A stretch of 64,000 bases of DNA from SABY01 sp964523795 (GTDB lineage: Bacteria > Bacteroidota > Bacteroidia > Bacteroidales > 4484-276): assembly GCA_964523795.1 (NCBI GenBank), contig CAZGAO010000007.1:29851-93850 (forward strand), read 5' to 3'. The notes under the pieces were generated by a model that was not told the DNA's origin, searched no databases, and was given only the letters and a program-made list of their open reading frames with translations. The translations under genes and the position numbers were made by a program. Shown in pieces: positions 33,163 to 42,944 of the stretch (within the stretch, counting starts at the first letter, position 1; every line of letters starts with the position of its first letter).

Positions 33163-35565
33163 TCAGGCATGGCCACGATAGTCGATACCTTCGATTTCGA
33201 GTTCATCCAATTCAATATCAATTTCCTCATCAAATATTTCGAGAAAAGGCTCAGAGAAGCGTTTGGTGGTGATGCGTTTGTCGAGCGTTAGCAATAGCGA
33301 GGGAAGCAGGAATAGATTGGAGAGCAGCGCAACAACAAGCGTAAACGCAATTAAATATCCCAAAGCCTCGGTACCCCCAAACGATGAGAGCGTGAAGATG
33401 ATAAATCCAAAAAACAAAACCACCGAAGAGTAGATCATGCTAAAGCCGGTTTCGCTCAGGGCTTTGATGACGGAAGTTTTGATATTCCAGTCGTTGAGCT
33501 TTAGTTGCAGACGGTAACGCGACAAAAAGTGAATGGCGTTGTCCACCGAAATACCCAATGCTATCGAGAAAATTAAAATCGTGGATGGTTTCACAGATAT
33601 AGCCAGAAATCCCATCATGGCGGCAGTCATAATTTGGGGGATAAGATTGGGAGCCATGCTTATGAGCACCATCCGTGCCGACGAAAAGAGCATGGCCATG
33701 AGTATGCTAATGACCACCAATGCAAGCAGGAGACTCATCAGCAGATTTTTCACCAAATAATCGGTGCCTTTGAGATAAACCACGCTAGTGCCGGTAATTT
33801 GCACATCATAGCGGTCGGGCGGGAAAATGGAATCGATTTTTGGACGCAGCTCATCTTTGATGCGTTGTATTTCGCTGGTGCCGATATTAGCCATCTGCAC
33901 GCTGATGCGCGTTATTTGCATATTAGTATCCACAAACGAATTGATGATGGTGCGCTGGTTGCCTTCCATTCGGGGCACGTACTGCATAATGAAGTTTTTT
34001 TCCTGATTATTGGGCAGGCTGTACATGTCTTCTCTGCCGCCATAAAAAGCTTGTTTTGCAAACTTCACTACCTCGGCCACCGAAACCGGTTTAGATAATT
34101 CGGGATACTCGCCCAGCACAACCTGCAGTTCCTCGATGCGCTCAAGGGTAGAAAGTTTGAGCACACCCTTGGGTTTTTTGGTGTCGATCGAAATTTCGAG
34201 CGGCATCACCCCATTGATGTTGCGTTCAAAAAACTCAAGGTCGGTGTAGAGCTTGTCCCGTTTGGGAATATCGTCCACAATGCGACCAGTGGTTTTTAGC
34301 TTGGAAATCCCAAAAAATCCGATAAGCACCAGGGTGATGGCGATAATGTAAATGGCAGTCCGTCTATTTTGTACCACAAACACAATTTTATTTACCATGG
34401 TGGTAACCAGGCCTTTTTCGAGGTGTGCGGTGTGTTTGAGATGTGGCGTTTTAAGAAAGCTAAAAAAGATTGGAATTAAAAAAAGCGTCAGAATGTAGGC
34501 GATCATAATGCTGAGGGAAGCCACAATTCCAAACTCAACGAGCATTTGGTTGCCGGTGATAATGAAGGCAGCAAAACCTGCGGCGGTAGTCATATTGGTG
34601 AGCAGGTTGGCATTGCCAATAAACATCACTACGCGGGTTAGTGCTTTGATTTTGTTGCCATGACGAATAATCTCAGCATGAAACTTATTAAGCAGGAAAA
34701 TGCTGTTTTCCACCACGATTACAATGAGCAAGGGTGGCAAAATTCCGGTAAGGATAGTTATTTTGTAGTTGAACAAAACGATGAGTCCAAGCACAAAAAT
34801 CACTGCAAAGATCACGATGATCATGGTAGCAGCAACGATCTTCCAGTTTTTGAAAAAGATAAGCAGGATGATCGATGCAATAATCAGCGAGAGAATAGTA
34901 AAGAGCTTGAGTTCGTTTTCAATTTTTTTGGCGGTGATGGTGCGGATGAAAGGCAGTCCCGAATAGTGCATCTCTACACCAAACCTTTCGCCAAAGGCGT
35001 TGCCAATATCGCGCAGCTCAAATATTAATCCTACCCGTGCTTTGGTATTCAATATTTCCTTGTCCAGGGTAACGGCCATCATGGTGAAGCCAGTTTTGGA
35101 ATTGTAGAGTTTTTCTTCGTAAAACGGAAGCGAAAACACAAATTGCATCACACTGTCAAGCTCGGCCTGGGTGGTGGGTGGAGCAGAAAAAACAGGCAGA
35201 AAATCAAACTTTTTAAGCGAATCATTTTTATTCAGATAATAAAGCCGCGAAAGGGAAAGCACGCCTTCAACGCCTTCTACTTCCTGCAATTGTTCGGTAA
35301 GTTTGTACCATGCGTTAAATTCGTCCAGCTCAAAAATATTCGAATCCTGCACCCCGATGAACATCACGCTGCCATCCTCGCCAAAGGTGTCTTTAAATTC
35401 CTGGTAAATAACGCTGGCAGTATCGGAAGCCGGAAGCATCTGTGCCAGTTCGTACGACATGCTTACCTGGCGCGCCTGCCAGCCCATAAATAAAACTAAA
35501 ATCAGTATTATCGAAAGGTTCCAGTATCTTCTTCTTAAAATCAGCCCTGCTAAATAAGTCCACAT
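33163..35565 (-). CDS. RND/MMPL-type exporter
   Basis: The 800-residue product has 12 membrane segments arranged as 1+5, 1+5 with two large extracytoplasmic loops (about 30-215 and 420-600), the layout of the RND superfamily of the MMPL/hydrophobe exporter and patched-like branch. Sequences such as GILPPLLIVIVVENSIFLLNKFHAE and FSIALGISVDNAIHFLSRYR contain the membrane-embedded acidic residues used for proton coupling (Asp in the second repeat). There is no adjacent membrane-fusion or outer-membrane partner. Lipid or hopanoid-type export is typical for the branch; the substrate here is unknown. Confidence 0.85.
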   Translation of the reverse strand: MWTYLAGLILRRRYWNLSIILILVLFMGWQARQVSMSYELAQMLPASDTASVIYQEFKDTFGEDGSVMFIGVQDSNIFELDEFNAWYKLTEQLQEVEGVEGVLSLSRLYYLNKNDSLKKFDFLPVFSAPPTTQAELDSVMQFVFSLPFYEEKLYNSKTGFTMMAVTLDKEILNTKARVGLIFELRDIGNAFGERFGVEMHYSGLPFIRTITAKKIENELKLFTILSLIIASIILLIFFKNWKIVAATMIIVIFAVIFVLGLIVLFNYKITILTGILPPLLIVIVVENSIFLLNKFHAEIIRHGNKIKALTRVVMFIGNANLLTNMTTAAGFAAFIITGNQMLVEFGIVASLSIMIAYILTLFLIPIFFSFLKTPHLKHTAHLEKGLVTTMVNKIVFVVQNRRTAIYIIAITLVLIGFFGISKLKTTGRIVDDIPKRDKLYTDLEFFERNINGVMPLEISIDTKKPKGVLKLSTLERIEELQVVLGEYPELSKPVSVAEVVKFAKQAFYGGREDMYSLPNNQEKNFIMQYVPRMEGNQRTIINSFVDTNMQITRISVQMANIGTSEIQRIKDELRPKIDSIFPPDRYDVQITGTSVVYLKGTDYLVKNLLMSLLLALVVISILMAMLFSSARMVLISMAPNLIPQIMTAAMMGFLAISVKPSTILIFSIALGISVDNAIHFLSRYRLQLKLNDWNIKTSVIKALSETGFSMIYSSVVLFFGFIIFTLSSFGGTEALGYLIAFTLVVALLSNLFLLPSLLLTLDKRITTKRFSEPFLEIFDEEIDIELDELEIEGIDYRGHA

Positions 35566-35671
35566 CGGATTTGAATATTTGGTATTAAAATTGCTTTTAA
35601 ACGCATTATTTTTATCAAAAAAAGACCTCGAAAGTAGAATTTAAATTGCTAACAGAAAAATTAATTTAAAA

Positions 35672-36859
35672 ATGAGATTCCAACAATTTACTACCAAAGC
35701 CCTGTTCAGCCTCCTAATTTTGATGGCTGCTCTTTTTTTTACGAGCGCGTGTACTTCTACCAAGCCTGGTCATCAGCAGCATAAGGCTGATTTTTCTGTT
35801 AAAACCCTTGCAGCCTCAGTTAGCCAAAATCCTGATGAAGCCAACATTAACCAGCTTAAAAATGCCTACAACGAAGCCAATGCCAACGACATTGCTAAAA
35901 TCCAGGAATTGAAAATATCAGGGCAGCCCGATATTTGGGAAACGGTGTACCACCGCTATACGGCGATGCAAGAACGGCAAGAAATTGTTGGACAATTGCC
36001 GGGCGAAATTCGCGAGCACTTGGCTTACAAGCCCAATAATTATAAAAGTGACCTTCAGTATGCACGCGAAAAGACAGCAGCCTATTATTACGCCCTGGCC
36101 GAAAAGAAATTTCAGGATTCCAGTTTCAAGGAGCAAAATCAGGGCTATCAGTGTTTGCTCAAAATTCAGGAAATCTATCCCGGATTCAGGGATGTGCAAA
36201 AACGGGTGGCAGAATACAAGGCCGCCATGCCCGAAATCTTTAGCTATGAGATTATAAACAATTACCCCAACACTTTGCCACCCGGTGTACGTGCCGGCCT
36301 CGAAAACATCGACCTGGCCATGTTTGATAGTCCCAAATATCGCTTTAGCAATCAGGAGGCTATGCCCTTAAATAGTCATTACAAAATTCAGCTTATTATT
36401 AAGGATATTAAAATTCAGCCTGAGAAAAAAGGCGAGCTGGCCTTTACCGAAACGGTGAAAATTCAGGACGGCCTTGCTTATCAGCTTGATAGCGAGGGCG
36501 ATTTTGCTTTGGATGAAAGTGGCAACAAAATCGAAGTCCCGAAACTGAAAACCCTGGTTTGTTATGTTAATCAATACAAGCAGGAAAAAAGCATTTTGAT
36601 GCTGGGCGAATTTAGGATTATTGATGCTGAATCTTTAAAGCCTATTGCAAAGCAAAGGGCCAAGGGAGAATCCGAATTCACTAATGTTTATGCAAAATTC
36701 AAAGGCGACCTGGATGCCTTAAGTCCTGAAAGTTTTAAGCTGGTGGGCAGCAAAGAGGAGGATTATCCCTCGGATGAAAATATGATTATGCACGCCGGCG
36801 AAAGGTTTGCGCAGGATGCGGTACTCAAAGTTTTAAGATTGCTTGAAGATAAGAAGTAG
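35672..36859 (+). CDS. Lipoprotein of unknown function
   Basis: The 395-residue product has a type II signal peptide (FFTSAC, Cys27). The first 150 mature residues are helical, with features of TPR-like repeats (YARIMQ-like helices; YYYALAEKKFQDSSFKEQNQGYQCLLKIQEIYPGF), while the second half is beta-rich. No family is recognised. It is divergent from the RND exporter and stands alone, followed within 12 bases by a MITE-like element. Confidence 0.7.
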   Translation: MRFQQFTTKALFSLLILMAALFFTSACTSTKPGHQQHKADFSVKTLAASVSQNPDEANINQLKNAYNEANANDIAKIQELKISGQPDIWETVYHRYTAMQERQEIVGQLPGEIREHLAYKPNNYKSDLQYAREKTAAYYYALAEKKFQDSSFKEQNQGYQCLLKIQEIYPGFRDVQKRVAEYKAAMPEIFSYEIINNYPNTLPPGVRAGLENIDLAMFDSPKYRFSNQEAMPLNSHYKIQLIIKDIKIQPEKKGELAFTETVKIQDGLAYQLDSEGDFALDESGNKIEVPKLKTLVCYVNQYKQEKSILMLGEFRIIDAESLKPIAKQRAKGESEFTNVYAKFKGDLDALSPESFKLVGSKEEDYPSDENMIMHAGERFAQDAVLKVLRLLEDKK

Positions 36860-36870
36860 GGGCGGTTTTT

Positions 36871-37079
36871 AATTAGTGCCAGTCTTTAAAGTAAGGAATT
36901 TGAATTATGAATTGCCTCGCCCTTTAGGGCGGGGATTTAATTGGAAGGATGAAAAACGCGATTCCGCAACGCCGCAGGCGTTGCGGAATCGCGGAGGGCT
37001 AATGGCAAGTTTCTTTTTCCCTGGGTTAAAACCCAGGGAAATTCAAAGAAATCTACTTTATGAGCAGATACTAATTTAG
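36871..37079. mobile_element. MITE-like element, type A, copy 2
   Basis: Ends AATTAGTGCCAGTCTTTAAAG and (inverted) CTAAATTAGTATCTGCTCAT. Type A interior: CTCGCCCTTTAGGGCGGGG, GATTCCGCAACGCC / GGCGTTGCGGAATC and CCCTGGGTTAAAACCCAGGG. Relative to copy 1, the order of the GC-rich stems is reversed, so the interior is inverted. It is non-coding. Confidence 0.82.
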
Positions 37080-37135
37080 CCTTCGGCGAATTTTACTATT
37101 GCAATCAATCAGACAAACACCAGTTCAATTTCCCT

Positions 37136-37187
37136 TAACTTTGCGCGGGTGAAATCCTGCGCTTTTTATATTTGAAATTGCAGGATT
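37136..37187 (+). promoter_or_regulatory. Promoter and 5' leader hairpin of the hydroxyacid dehydrogenase gene
   Basis: TAACTTTG at 37136-37143 fits the -7 box. The leader contains a stem of AATCCTGC (37153-37160) and GCAGGATT (37180-37187) with a 19-base loop, about 45 bases before the ATG. No T-run follows, so it is a leader structure rather than a clear terminator. Confidence 0.5.
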
Positions 37188-37233
37188 GCCCATCGAAAAT
37201 TATTTAATTTACTGTTTGAAATTTTATAAAAAC

Positions 37234-38187
37234 ATGACTGCTCCAAAAGTGCTTTTTATCGATACTGCCCACCCTGTGCTCGAAGAAGAATTGACAAGAA
37301 TGGGCTACATCTGCGAATATTTTGAAGGATACGACAGGGCTGATTATGCCCGCATTATTGATAGCTATGAGGGAATTATCATAAGGGGAAAGATAAAGCT
37401 GGATGCGGAAATACTGGCCAAAGCCAGCCGCCTGAAATTTATTGGCAGGGTAGGAGCGGGGATGGAAAATATTGATGTGGATTATGCCGAAGCGCATGGC
37501 ATTGCCTGCATCAATGCTCCCGAAGGCAATCGCGACGCCGTGGGCGAACATGCCCTGGGAATGTTGCTGATGCTGATGAACCATCTGCGCAAGGCTGACA
37601 CCGAAGTACGCGAAGGAATCTGGCTTCGCGCCGAAAATCGGGGTACCGAAATCAAGGGGAAAACCGTGGCCATAATTGGCTATGGAAATATGGGCAGTGC
37701 TTTTGCTCGTCGGCTCAAAGGTTTTGATTGCCGCGTAATTGCTTATGATAAATACAAGCGCAACTACTCCGATGATTTTGTGGAAGAATCGAATATGGAA
37801 ACTATCTTTGCCGAAGCGGACATAGTGAGCCTGCACGTGCCGCTCACTGCCGAAACCACTTTTTTGGTGGATGATGCCTACCTAAGCAAATTCCAAAAAA
37901 ATATATTTTTGATTAACACTGCTCGTGGGCAGGTGGTGAAAACCGCTGACTTGGTAAAAAACATGAAAAGCGGAAAAGTGCCCGGTGCAGCCCTGGACGT
38001 TTTGGAATACGAAAAACTCTCGTTCGAAGGCATCGACAGTTCCACGCTTCCAGATGATTTTCGTTATCTAATCCAATCCAACCGTGTGGTACTCTCACCT
38101 CACATCGCCGGCTGGACACATGAATCGCATTACAAGCTGGCCAAAACCATCGCTGACAAGGTGAAAGAACGGTTTACACAATCTTAA
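37234..38187 (+). CDS. D-2-hydroxyacid dehydrogenase, phosphoglycerate dehydrogenase type
   Basis: The 317-residue NAD-dependent enzyme has GRVGAGMENIDVDYA, the Rossmann loop GYGNMGSAFARRL, SLHVPLTAET, INTARGQVV with catalytic Arg, and SPHIAGW with the catalytic His. It lacks a C-terminal ACT domain. The likely role is 3-phosphoglycerate oxidation for serine synthesis, but other 2-hydroxyacids cannot be excluded. Translation is assigned to the ATG at 37234 (MTAPKVLFID), because the longer frame reads through the leader hairpin. It overlaps the convergent phosphofructokinase gene by 14 bases. Confidence 0.85.
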   Translation: MTAPKVLFIDTAHPVLEEELTRMGYICEYFEGYDRADYARIIDSYEGIIIRGKIKLDAEILAKASRLKFIGRVGAGMENIDVDYAEAHGIACINAPEGNRDAVGEHALGMLLMLMNHLRKADTEVREGIWLRAENRGTEIKGKTVAIIGYGNMGSAFARRLKGFDCRVIAYDKYKRNYSDDFVEESNMETIFAEADIVSLHVPLTAETTFLVDDAYLSKFQKNIFLINTARGQVVKTADLVKNMKSGKVPGAALDVLEYEKLSFEGIDSSTLPDDFRYLIQSNRVVLSPHIAGWTHESHYKLAKTIADKVKERFTQS

Positions 38188-39409
38188 TCTTTTCCCAGTT
38201 CAGGATTTTATAAAAATCGTATTCTTCAGGATTTTCGAGTAGCATCTTTGCGGCTTCGTAATCTTCTTCCATAATGTATTGGTGGTTGAAACTGTAAACC
38301 ATCTGTGCTTTCTCGGAGTTGATATTTACTAAGCGTGGCCTTACTTTTCCATTTTCATCTTCCACATCTTTCAGATACAGCGGCTTGATGTCGCCTTTGG
38401 GGTCGGCGGTAACCATGCAGCCGGTGACACCCTGGTCGAATAGTTTTTTAACGCCCATGCCAAGCAAAGCGCAATACAAGAGGTCGAAACCTACGGGCTG
38501 AACACAGCGTAATTCGTAGCCTATTTCCACAGGACGGCTCTTTATTTTTATACCGAGGCGTTTCAGTTCGCGCTGCACCAGGATGTTAAAAATATGGGCC
38601 TTGCTCACGTTGCCCAGCTCGGGGTGGCCGTGCTCATCGTAGGTAAAATTGATGCCGGTAGATTCGATTTCGGCATCCGACATAAAGTGAAATACACCTT
38701 CGCTAATCATTACCGCGCCGTAGGAAATCCCCAGGAGTGCTCTTTTTACCATAGCCGAGATGATTAGCAACACGATTTTGCGGATGGTGATGGGCGTTTT
38801 GTTGAACATCTCGGGGATAATAATCATGGGGTAGTGGCAGGCGGCACCAATGCCGAAGGCCAGGTGTCCGGCTTCGCGGCCCATGGCGGCTACCACAAAC
38901 CAGTTTCCGCTGGTGCGGGCATCTTCATAAACGGTTTGTGCAATACGCACGCCTTCCTGCTTGGCCGATTCGTAGCCAAAGGTTTGCGAGCCTTCGGGCA
39001 GGGGCAGGTCGTTGTCGATGGTTTTGGGTACGTGGATGTTTTGCAGCTTCACCTCATTCTCGGCCAGGAATTTCGAGATGCGGTTGGCCGTCGATGCCGT
39101 ATCATCACCACCGATGGTAACCAGCAATTTTACATTATTATTAATAAAAAAGTCGGTCGAGAATTCTTCATCCTTGGGTTTGTATCGGCTCATTTGCAAG
39201 GCCGAACCTCCCATTTTATGAATTTTGTCGGCCTGTTCAAAGTCGATGTACTCCATCTTTGGACTTTTGGCAAAAAGGCTTTTGTAGCCCTCGTGCAGCC
39301 CGATAACGTTGTATCCGCTTTGCAGGAAAACCTTGGCTATGGTTCCAATTACTGTATTTATTCCGGGGGCTGGTCCGCCACCTGCGAGGATTGCTATTGC
39401 ATCTTTCAT
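38174..39409 (-). CDS. 6-phosphofructokinase, probably PPi-dependent
   Basis: The 411-residue product is a group II-like phosphofructokinase: ILAGGGPAPGINTVIG at the N-terminus, TIGGDDTASTANRIS, PKTIDNDLPLPEG with the catalytic Asp, GREAGHLAFGIG and MISEGVFHF. The Asp after GGD (GGDD) and the Lys in PKTID are the residues that, in the family, favour pyrophosphate over ATP as phosphoryl donor. It catalyses fructose 6-phosphate to fructose 1,6-bisphosphate and would be reversible if PPi-linked, as in many anaerobes. Its 3' end overlaps the convergent dehydrogenase gene. Confidence 0.9.
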   Translation of the reverse strand: MKDAIAILAGGGPAPGINTVIGTIAKVFLQSGYNVIGLHEGYKSLFAKSPKMEYIDFEQADKIHKMGGSALQMSRYKPKDEEFSTDFFINNNVKLLVTIGGDDTASTANRISKFLAENEVKLQNIHVPKTIDNDLPLPEGSQTFGYESAKQEGVRIAQTVYEDARTSGNWFVVAAMGREAGHLAFGIGAACHYPMIIIPEMFNKTPITIRKIVLLIISAMVKRALLGISYGAVMISEGVFHFMSDAEIESTGINFTYDEHGHPELGNVSKAHIFNILVQRELKRLGIKIKSRPVEIGYELRCVQPVGFDLLYCALLGMGVKKLFDQGVTGCMVTADPKGDIKPLYLKDVEDENGKVRPRLVNINSEKAQMVYSFNHQYIMEEDYEAAKMLLENPEEYDFYKILNWEKIKIV

Positions 39410-39471
39410 TTTATATAATTATTTTTTAATTTTCAATTTATTTTAAGATTGAGATGAAGGAGAAAGAAATT

Positions 39472-42111
39472 TTATCCTCTAAATACTCTGATTTGATCTT
39501 CGATCACTTTAATTTTATTCTCAGCATCTGCCTGCTTCTGTTTTTCTTTTTCAACCACATCCGCAGGTGCTCCACTTACAAAACGTTCGTTCGAAAGCTT
39601 TTTTGAAACGCCCATCAGGAAGCCCCGGGTGTATTTCAGGTCTTCCTCCAGTTTTACAATTTCAGCTTCCACATCTATGGTTTCGCCCAGTGGAATATAA
39701 AACTCTGTGGATTTGACCATGAACGATTGGGCACCCTCCACTTTTTCTTCCACATAATTTATCGCTGAAAGGTTGCAGAGTTTTGATACCAGGCCATCGA
39801 AAGTAGTATCCGGCTGTTCCTCGTGATTTTTCTTAACGAAGAAATCGAGTTGTTCCTTTTGGGGGATATTTTTCTGCGAACGGATTCCGCGTATGGCGAT
39901 AATCACATCTTTGGCAAAGCCGAACTGCTCGAGTATTTTGTGATGAATGCGCTTGCGTTGCGGCCATTGGGCAATCATAATGTTGTCGTCGTCATCCCTT
40001 TGGCGAAGCAAGTGGTAGATTTCTTCGGTGAGGAAGGGCGTAAAGGGATGCAGGATTTTCATCAGTTGCTCGAACAAGGCGATGGTGTGGTCGAAGGTTA
40101 GCTTGTCGATGGGCTGCTGATAGGCAGGTTTGATCATCTCGAGATACCACGAGCAGAAATCATCCCAAATCAATTTGTAGGTTGCCATTAAGGCATCCGA
40201 AATGCGATACTTTGTAAAAAGGTCATCGATTTCTTTGAGGGTTTCGTTGAGCCTGGCATCGTACCATTCTACAGCTATCCGACTTGTTTCGGGTTGCTTG
40301 AGGGTTTCGTCCACTTCCCACATATTTACCAGGCGCAGCGCATTCCATATTTTGTTGGAGAAGTTGCGACCCTGCTCGCACAGCACCTCCTCGAAGGGTA
40401 AATCGTTGCCGGCGGGGGAGGTGAGCAGCATCCCAACCCGGGCACCATCGGCTCCGTATTTTTTCATCAGGTCGATGGGGTCGGGCGAGTTGCCCAGCGA
40501 TTTCGACATCTTCCTTCCCTGTGAATCCCTTACTATTCCCGTAAGGTAAACGTTTTTGAACGGTACTTCACCCCGATATTCCAATCCTGCCATAATCATC
40601 CGTGCTACCCAAAAAAACAAAATCTCGGGTGCGGTAATCAGGTCGTTGGTGGGATAATAATATTTGATGTCAGGATTGTCAGGATGACGGATGCCATCAA
40701 AAACCGAAATCGGCCACAGCCATGACGAAAACCAGGTGTCGAGCACATCTTCATCCTGTTTCAAATCGGTAATTTGCAGGTCGATTAATTCGGGATATTC
40801 TGCCTTTGCCTTAGCGTAAGCTTCTTCGATATTTTTGGCAACCACCATTTCCTTGTTGGGGAGGTAGTAAACCGGAATGCGCTGCCCCCACCACAACTGA
40901 CGCGATATACACCAGTCACGCACATTTTCCATCCAGTGCCGATAGGTGTTTTTAAACTTTTTGGGATGGAATTGGATGGTATCGTTTTCCACTACCTCCA
41001 GCGCAGGTTTGGCCAATTCGGACATTTTCAGGAACCACTGCAACGAAAGTTTGGGCTCGATAGCTACATGCGTTCTTTCCGAATATCCTACCTTATTTAC
41101 GTAGGCTTCAATTTTAACCATGTTGCCGGCGGCATCCATATCTTTCACAATTTCTTTGCGTACCACATCGCGATCTTTTCCGATATAAAGCACTGCATTT
41201 TCGCTCAGCGTTCCGTTATCATTAAAAATATCGATGCTATCCAGTTTATGACGAATACCAATTTCGTAGTCGTTGATATCGTGAGCCGGGGTTATTTTGA
41301 GGCAGCCGGTGCCAAATTCCATATCCACATATTCATCCTGGATGATGGGAATCGAACGGTTGACCATGGGAACAATAACGCGCTTTTCGTGCAGATGGTT
41401 AAAACGCTCATCGTTGGGGTTTACGCACACGGCGGTATCGCCCAAAATCGTTTCGGGGCGAGTGGTAGCAATAGTTACCCATTCGTCGTTCGTACCTTCC
41501 ACTTTGTAGCGAACATAATAAAGTTTGGAGTTTTCTTCCTTGTAAATTACTTCCTCATCCGAAAGTGCGGTAAGTGCGCTGGGATCCCAGTTTACCATGC
41601 GAATGCCCCGATAAATTAAACCTTTTTTATAAAGATCGATAAACACATCGATTACGGATTCGTACATGCTTTCGTCCATGGTAAATTTGGTACGCTCCCA
41701 ATCGCAGGAGGCTCCCAATTTTTTCAGCTGTTCAAGGATGATGCCTCCGTGTTTTTCCTTCCATTCCCAGGCATGTTCCATGAATTCATCTCTGCTAAGA
41801 TCTTTTTTGTCGATGCCTTCAGCTTTCAATTTAGCCACCACCTTGGCCTCGGTAGCAATCGAAGCATGGTCGGTGCCCGGCAGCCAAAGGGCGTTTTTTC
41901 CCTGCATGCGCGCCCTGCGAACCAGCACGTCCTGCAAAGTATTGTTGAGGATATGCCCCATGTGCAGTACCCCGGTTACGTTGGGCGGAGGAATTACAAT
42001 GCAGAAGGGTTCGCGTTCGTCGGGTTCGGATTTAAAATAGCCTTTGTCCGTCCACACCTTGTACCACTTGTCCTCGGTTTGCGAAGGATCGTATTTTGAA
42101 GGAATTTGCAT
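39472..42111 (-). CDS. valS: Valyl-tRNA synthetase
   Basis: The 879-residue class I synthetase charges tRNA-Val. The HIGH motif is in PPPNVTGVLHMGHILNN near residue 45 and the KMSKS loop in QGRKMSKSLGNSPDP near 530; the editing (CP1) domain with TTRPETILGDTAV lies between. The last 60 residues form the coiled-coil tail typical of ValS (AEIVKLEEDLKYTRGFL). The start at 42111 (MQIPSKYDPSQ) is favoured over an in-frame Met 13 codons upstream by family length and by the -7 box at 42148. Confidence 0.96.
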   Translation of the reverse strand: MQIPSKYDPSQTEDKWYKVWTDKGYFKSEPDEREPFCIVIPPPNVTGVLHMGHILNNTLQDVLVRRARMQGKNALWLPGTDHASIATEAKVVAKLKAEGIDKKDLSRDEFMEHAWEWKEKHGGIILEQLKKLGASCDWERTKFTMDESMYESVIDVFIDLYKKGLIYRGIRMVNWDPSALTALSDEEVIYKEENSKLYYVRYKVEGTNDEWVTIATTRPETILGDTAVCVNPNDERFNHLHEKRVIVPMVNRSIPIIQDEYVDMEFGTGCLKITPAHDINDYEIGIRHKLDSIDIFNDNGTLSENAVLYIGKDRDVVRKEIVKDMDAAGNMVKIEAYVNKVGYSERTHVAIEPKLSLQWFLKMSELAKPALEVVENDTIQFHPKKFKNTYRHWMENVRDWCISRQLWWGQRIPVYYLPNKEMVVAKNIEEAYAKAKAEYPELIDLQITDLKQDEDVLDTWFSSWLWPISVFDGIRHPDNPDIKYYYPTNDLITAPEILFFWVARMIMAGLEYRGEVPFKNVYLTGIVRDSQGRKMSKSLGNSPDPIDLMKKYGADGARVGMLLTSPAGNDLPFEEVLCEQGRNFSNKIWNALRLVNMWEVDETLKQPETSRIAVEWYDARLNETLKEIDDLFTKYRISDALMATYKLIWDDFCSWYLEMIKPAYQQPIDKLTFDHTIALFEQLMKILHPFTPFLTEEIYHLLRQRDDDDNIMIAQWPQRKRIHHKILEQFGFAKDVIIAIRGIRSQKNIPQKEQLDFFVKKNHEEQPDTTFDGLVSKLCNLSAINYVEEKVEGAQSFMVKSTEFYIPLGETIDVEAEIVKLEEDLKYTRGFLMGVSKKLSNERFVSGAPADVVEKEKQKQADAENKIKVIEDQIRVFRG

Positions 42112-42147
42112 AATAGCGTCTTTACTAAGATTTTTATAAAATAGGGG

Positions 42148-42155
42148 CAAAAGTA
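42148..42155 (-). promoter_or_regulatory. -7 box of valS
   Basis: CAAAAGTA on the plus strand reads TACTTTTG on the minus strand, 36 bases before the chosen valS start. Confidence 0.55.
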
Positions 42156-42235
42156 AATATTCTATCTTTTACCGGAGGGGAGAACTTGAAATAATAGGAA
42201 GGGATCGGCGAAATTCAGGATGGCGGGGTTGGAAA

Positions 42236-42853
42236 TTAATATTTTCTTGGTTTAAAATCAAGCGGGTTGATAATGCTCGCACTGCTTCCGGTGGCTTTGA
42301 TTACAAACAAACCTTTGTGTTGAGCCATCACTTCGCTACTGCCATCGGCTCTCAAAAAAGCCATGGCTCCATAAATTATATGGGAAGCGTATTTCTGACG
42401 CCAGATTTTTATGTTGTCGAGCCTGTCCAAAAAATCTTCGACATCTTTTACACGCAATGTGGTTTTTACTTCTGTTACTACTACTTCTTCGCCATTTTCG
42501 GCAATGATATCAAATTCATAATTTGTTCCATTGTAGCAGCCGTGTACCCGCTCGTAGGTTTCATGAACCATAATGCCGCGTTGGTTAAGTAGCTTTATCA
42601 GATCGCCTTCCACCAGCGATTCGATTAGTTTGCCCCATTGCGAGGTAAAAAGCTCGTACAACGATTTGATTCTCTTATCCGTTTCTTTGAATTGCTTGTC
42701 AGTGTCCTGAAATCTTTGTTCAGTTTCTTTAAACATCTTATCGGTTTCCTTAAAAAGTTGCCATACCTGATCCAGATTTGTTGGCTGGCCATAAGTGGCA
42801 ATGGGCTCGCTTGCTAAATTGTCCTGCGAAGTGTCTTTCTTATCTTTTTTCAT
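42236..42853 (-). CDS. Coiled-coil protein with PD-(D/E)xK nuclease-like core (DUF3782 type)
   Basis: The 205-residue product starts with a polar region, then a coiled coil of about five near-identical heptads (FKETDKM, FKETEQR, FQDTDKQ, FKETDKR) at residues 35-65. The C-terminal 120 residues match the PD-(D/E)xK nuclease core: NYEFDIIAENGEEVVVTEVK supplies the Asp and the ExK pair, followed by a helix. Such proteins are common and multi-copy in some bacteria; the target is unknown. It is monocistronic, upstream of valS on the same strand, with a TATATTTG box. Confidence 0.75.
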   Translation of the reverse strand: MKKDKKDTSQDNLASEPIATYGQPTNLDQVWQLFKETDKMFKETEQRFQDTDKQFKETDKRIKSLYELFTSQWGKLIESLVEGDLIKLLNQRGIMVHETYERVHGCYNGTNYEFDIIAENGEEVVVTEVKTTLRVKDVEDFLDRLDNIKIWRQKYASHIIYGAMAFLRADGSSEVMAQHKGLFVIKATGSSASIINPLDFKPRKY

Positions 42854-42875
42854 AATGCACTATTTTTAAAGATCA

Positions 42876-42883
42876 CAAATATA
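42876..42883 (-). promoter_or_regulatory. -7 box of the PD-(D/E)xK gene
   Basis: CAAATATA on the plus strand is TATATTTG on the minus strand, 23 bases before the start and directly adjoining the sucD terminator. Confidence 0.5.
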
Positions 42884-42917
42884 CAAAAAAAACGGCTGGC
42901 AAATTGGCCAACCGTTT
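42884..42917 (-). terminator. Terminator of sucD
   Basis: Read on the minus strand, arms AAACGGTTGGC and GCCAGCCGTTT (one G-T pair) are followed by a U-run (plus-strand A-run 42885-42892). It lies 28 bases past the sucD stop. Confidence 0.85.
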
Positions 42918-42944
42918 TTCAAATATTTTAATCTGTTCGATTTT

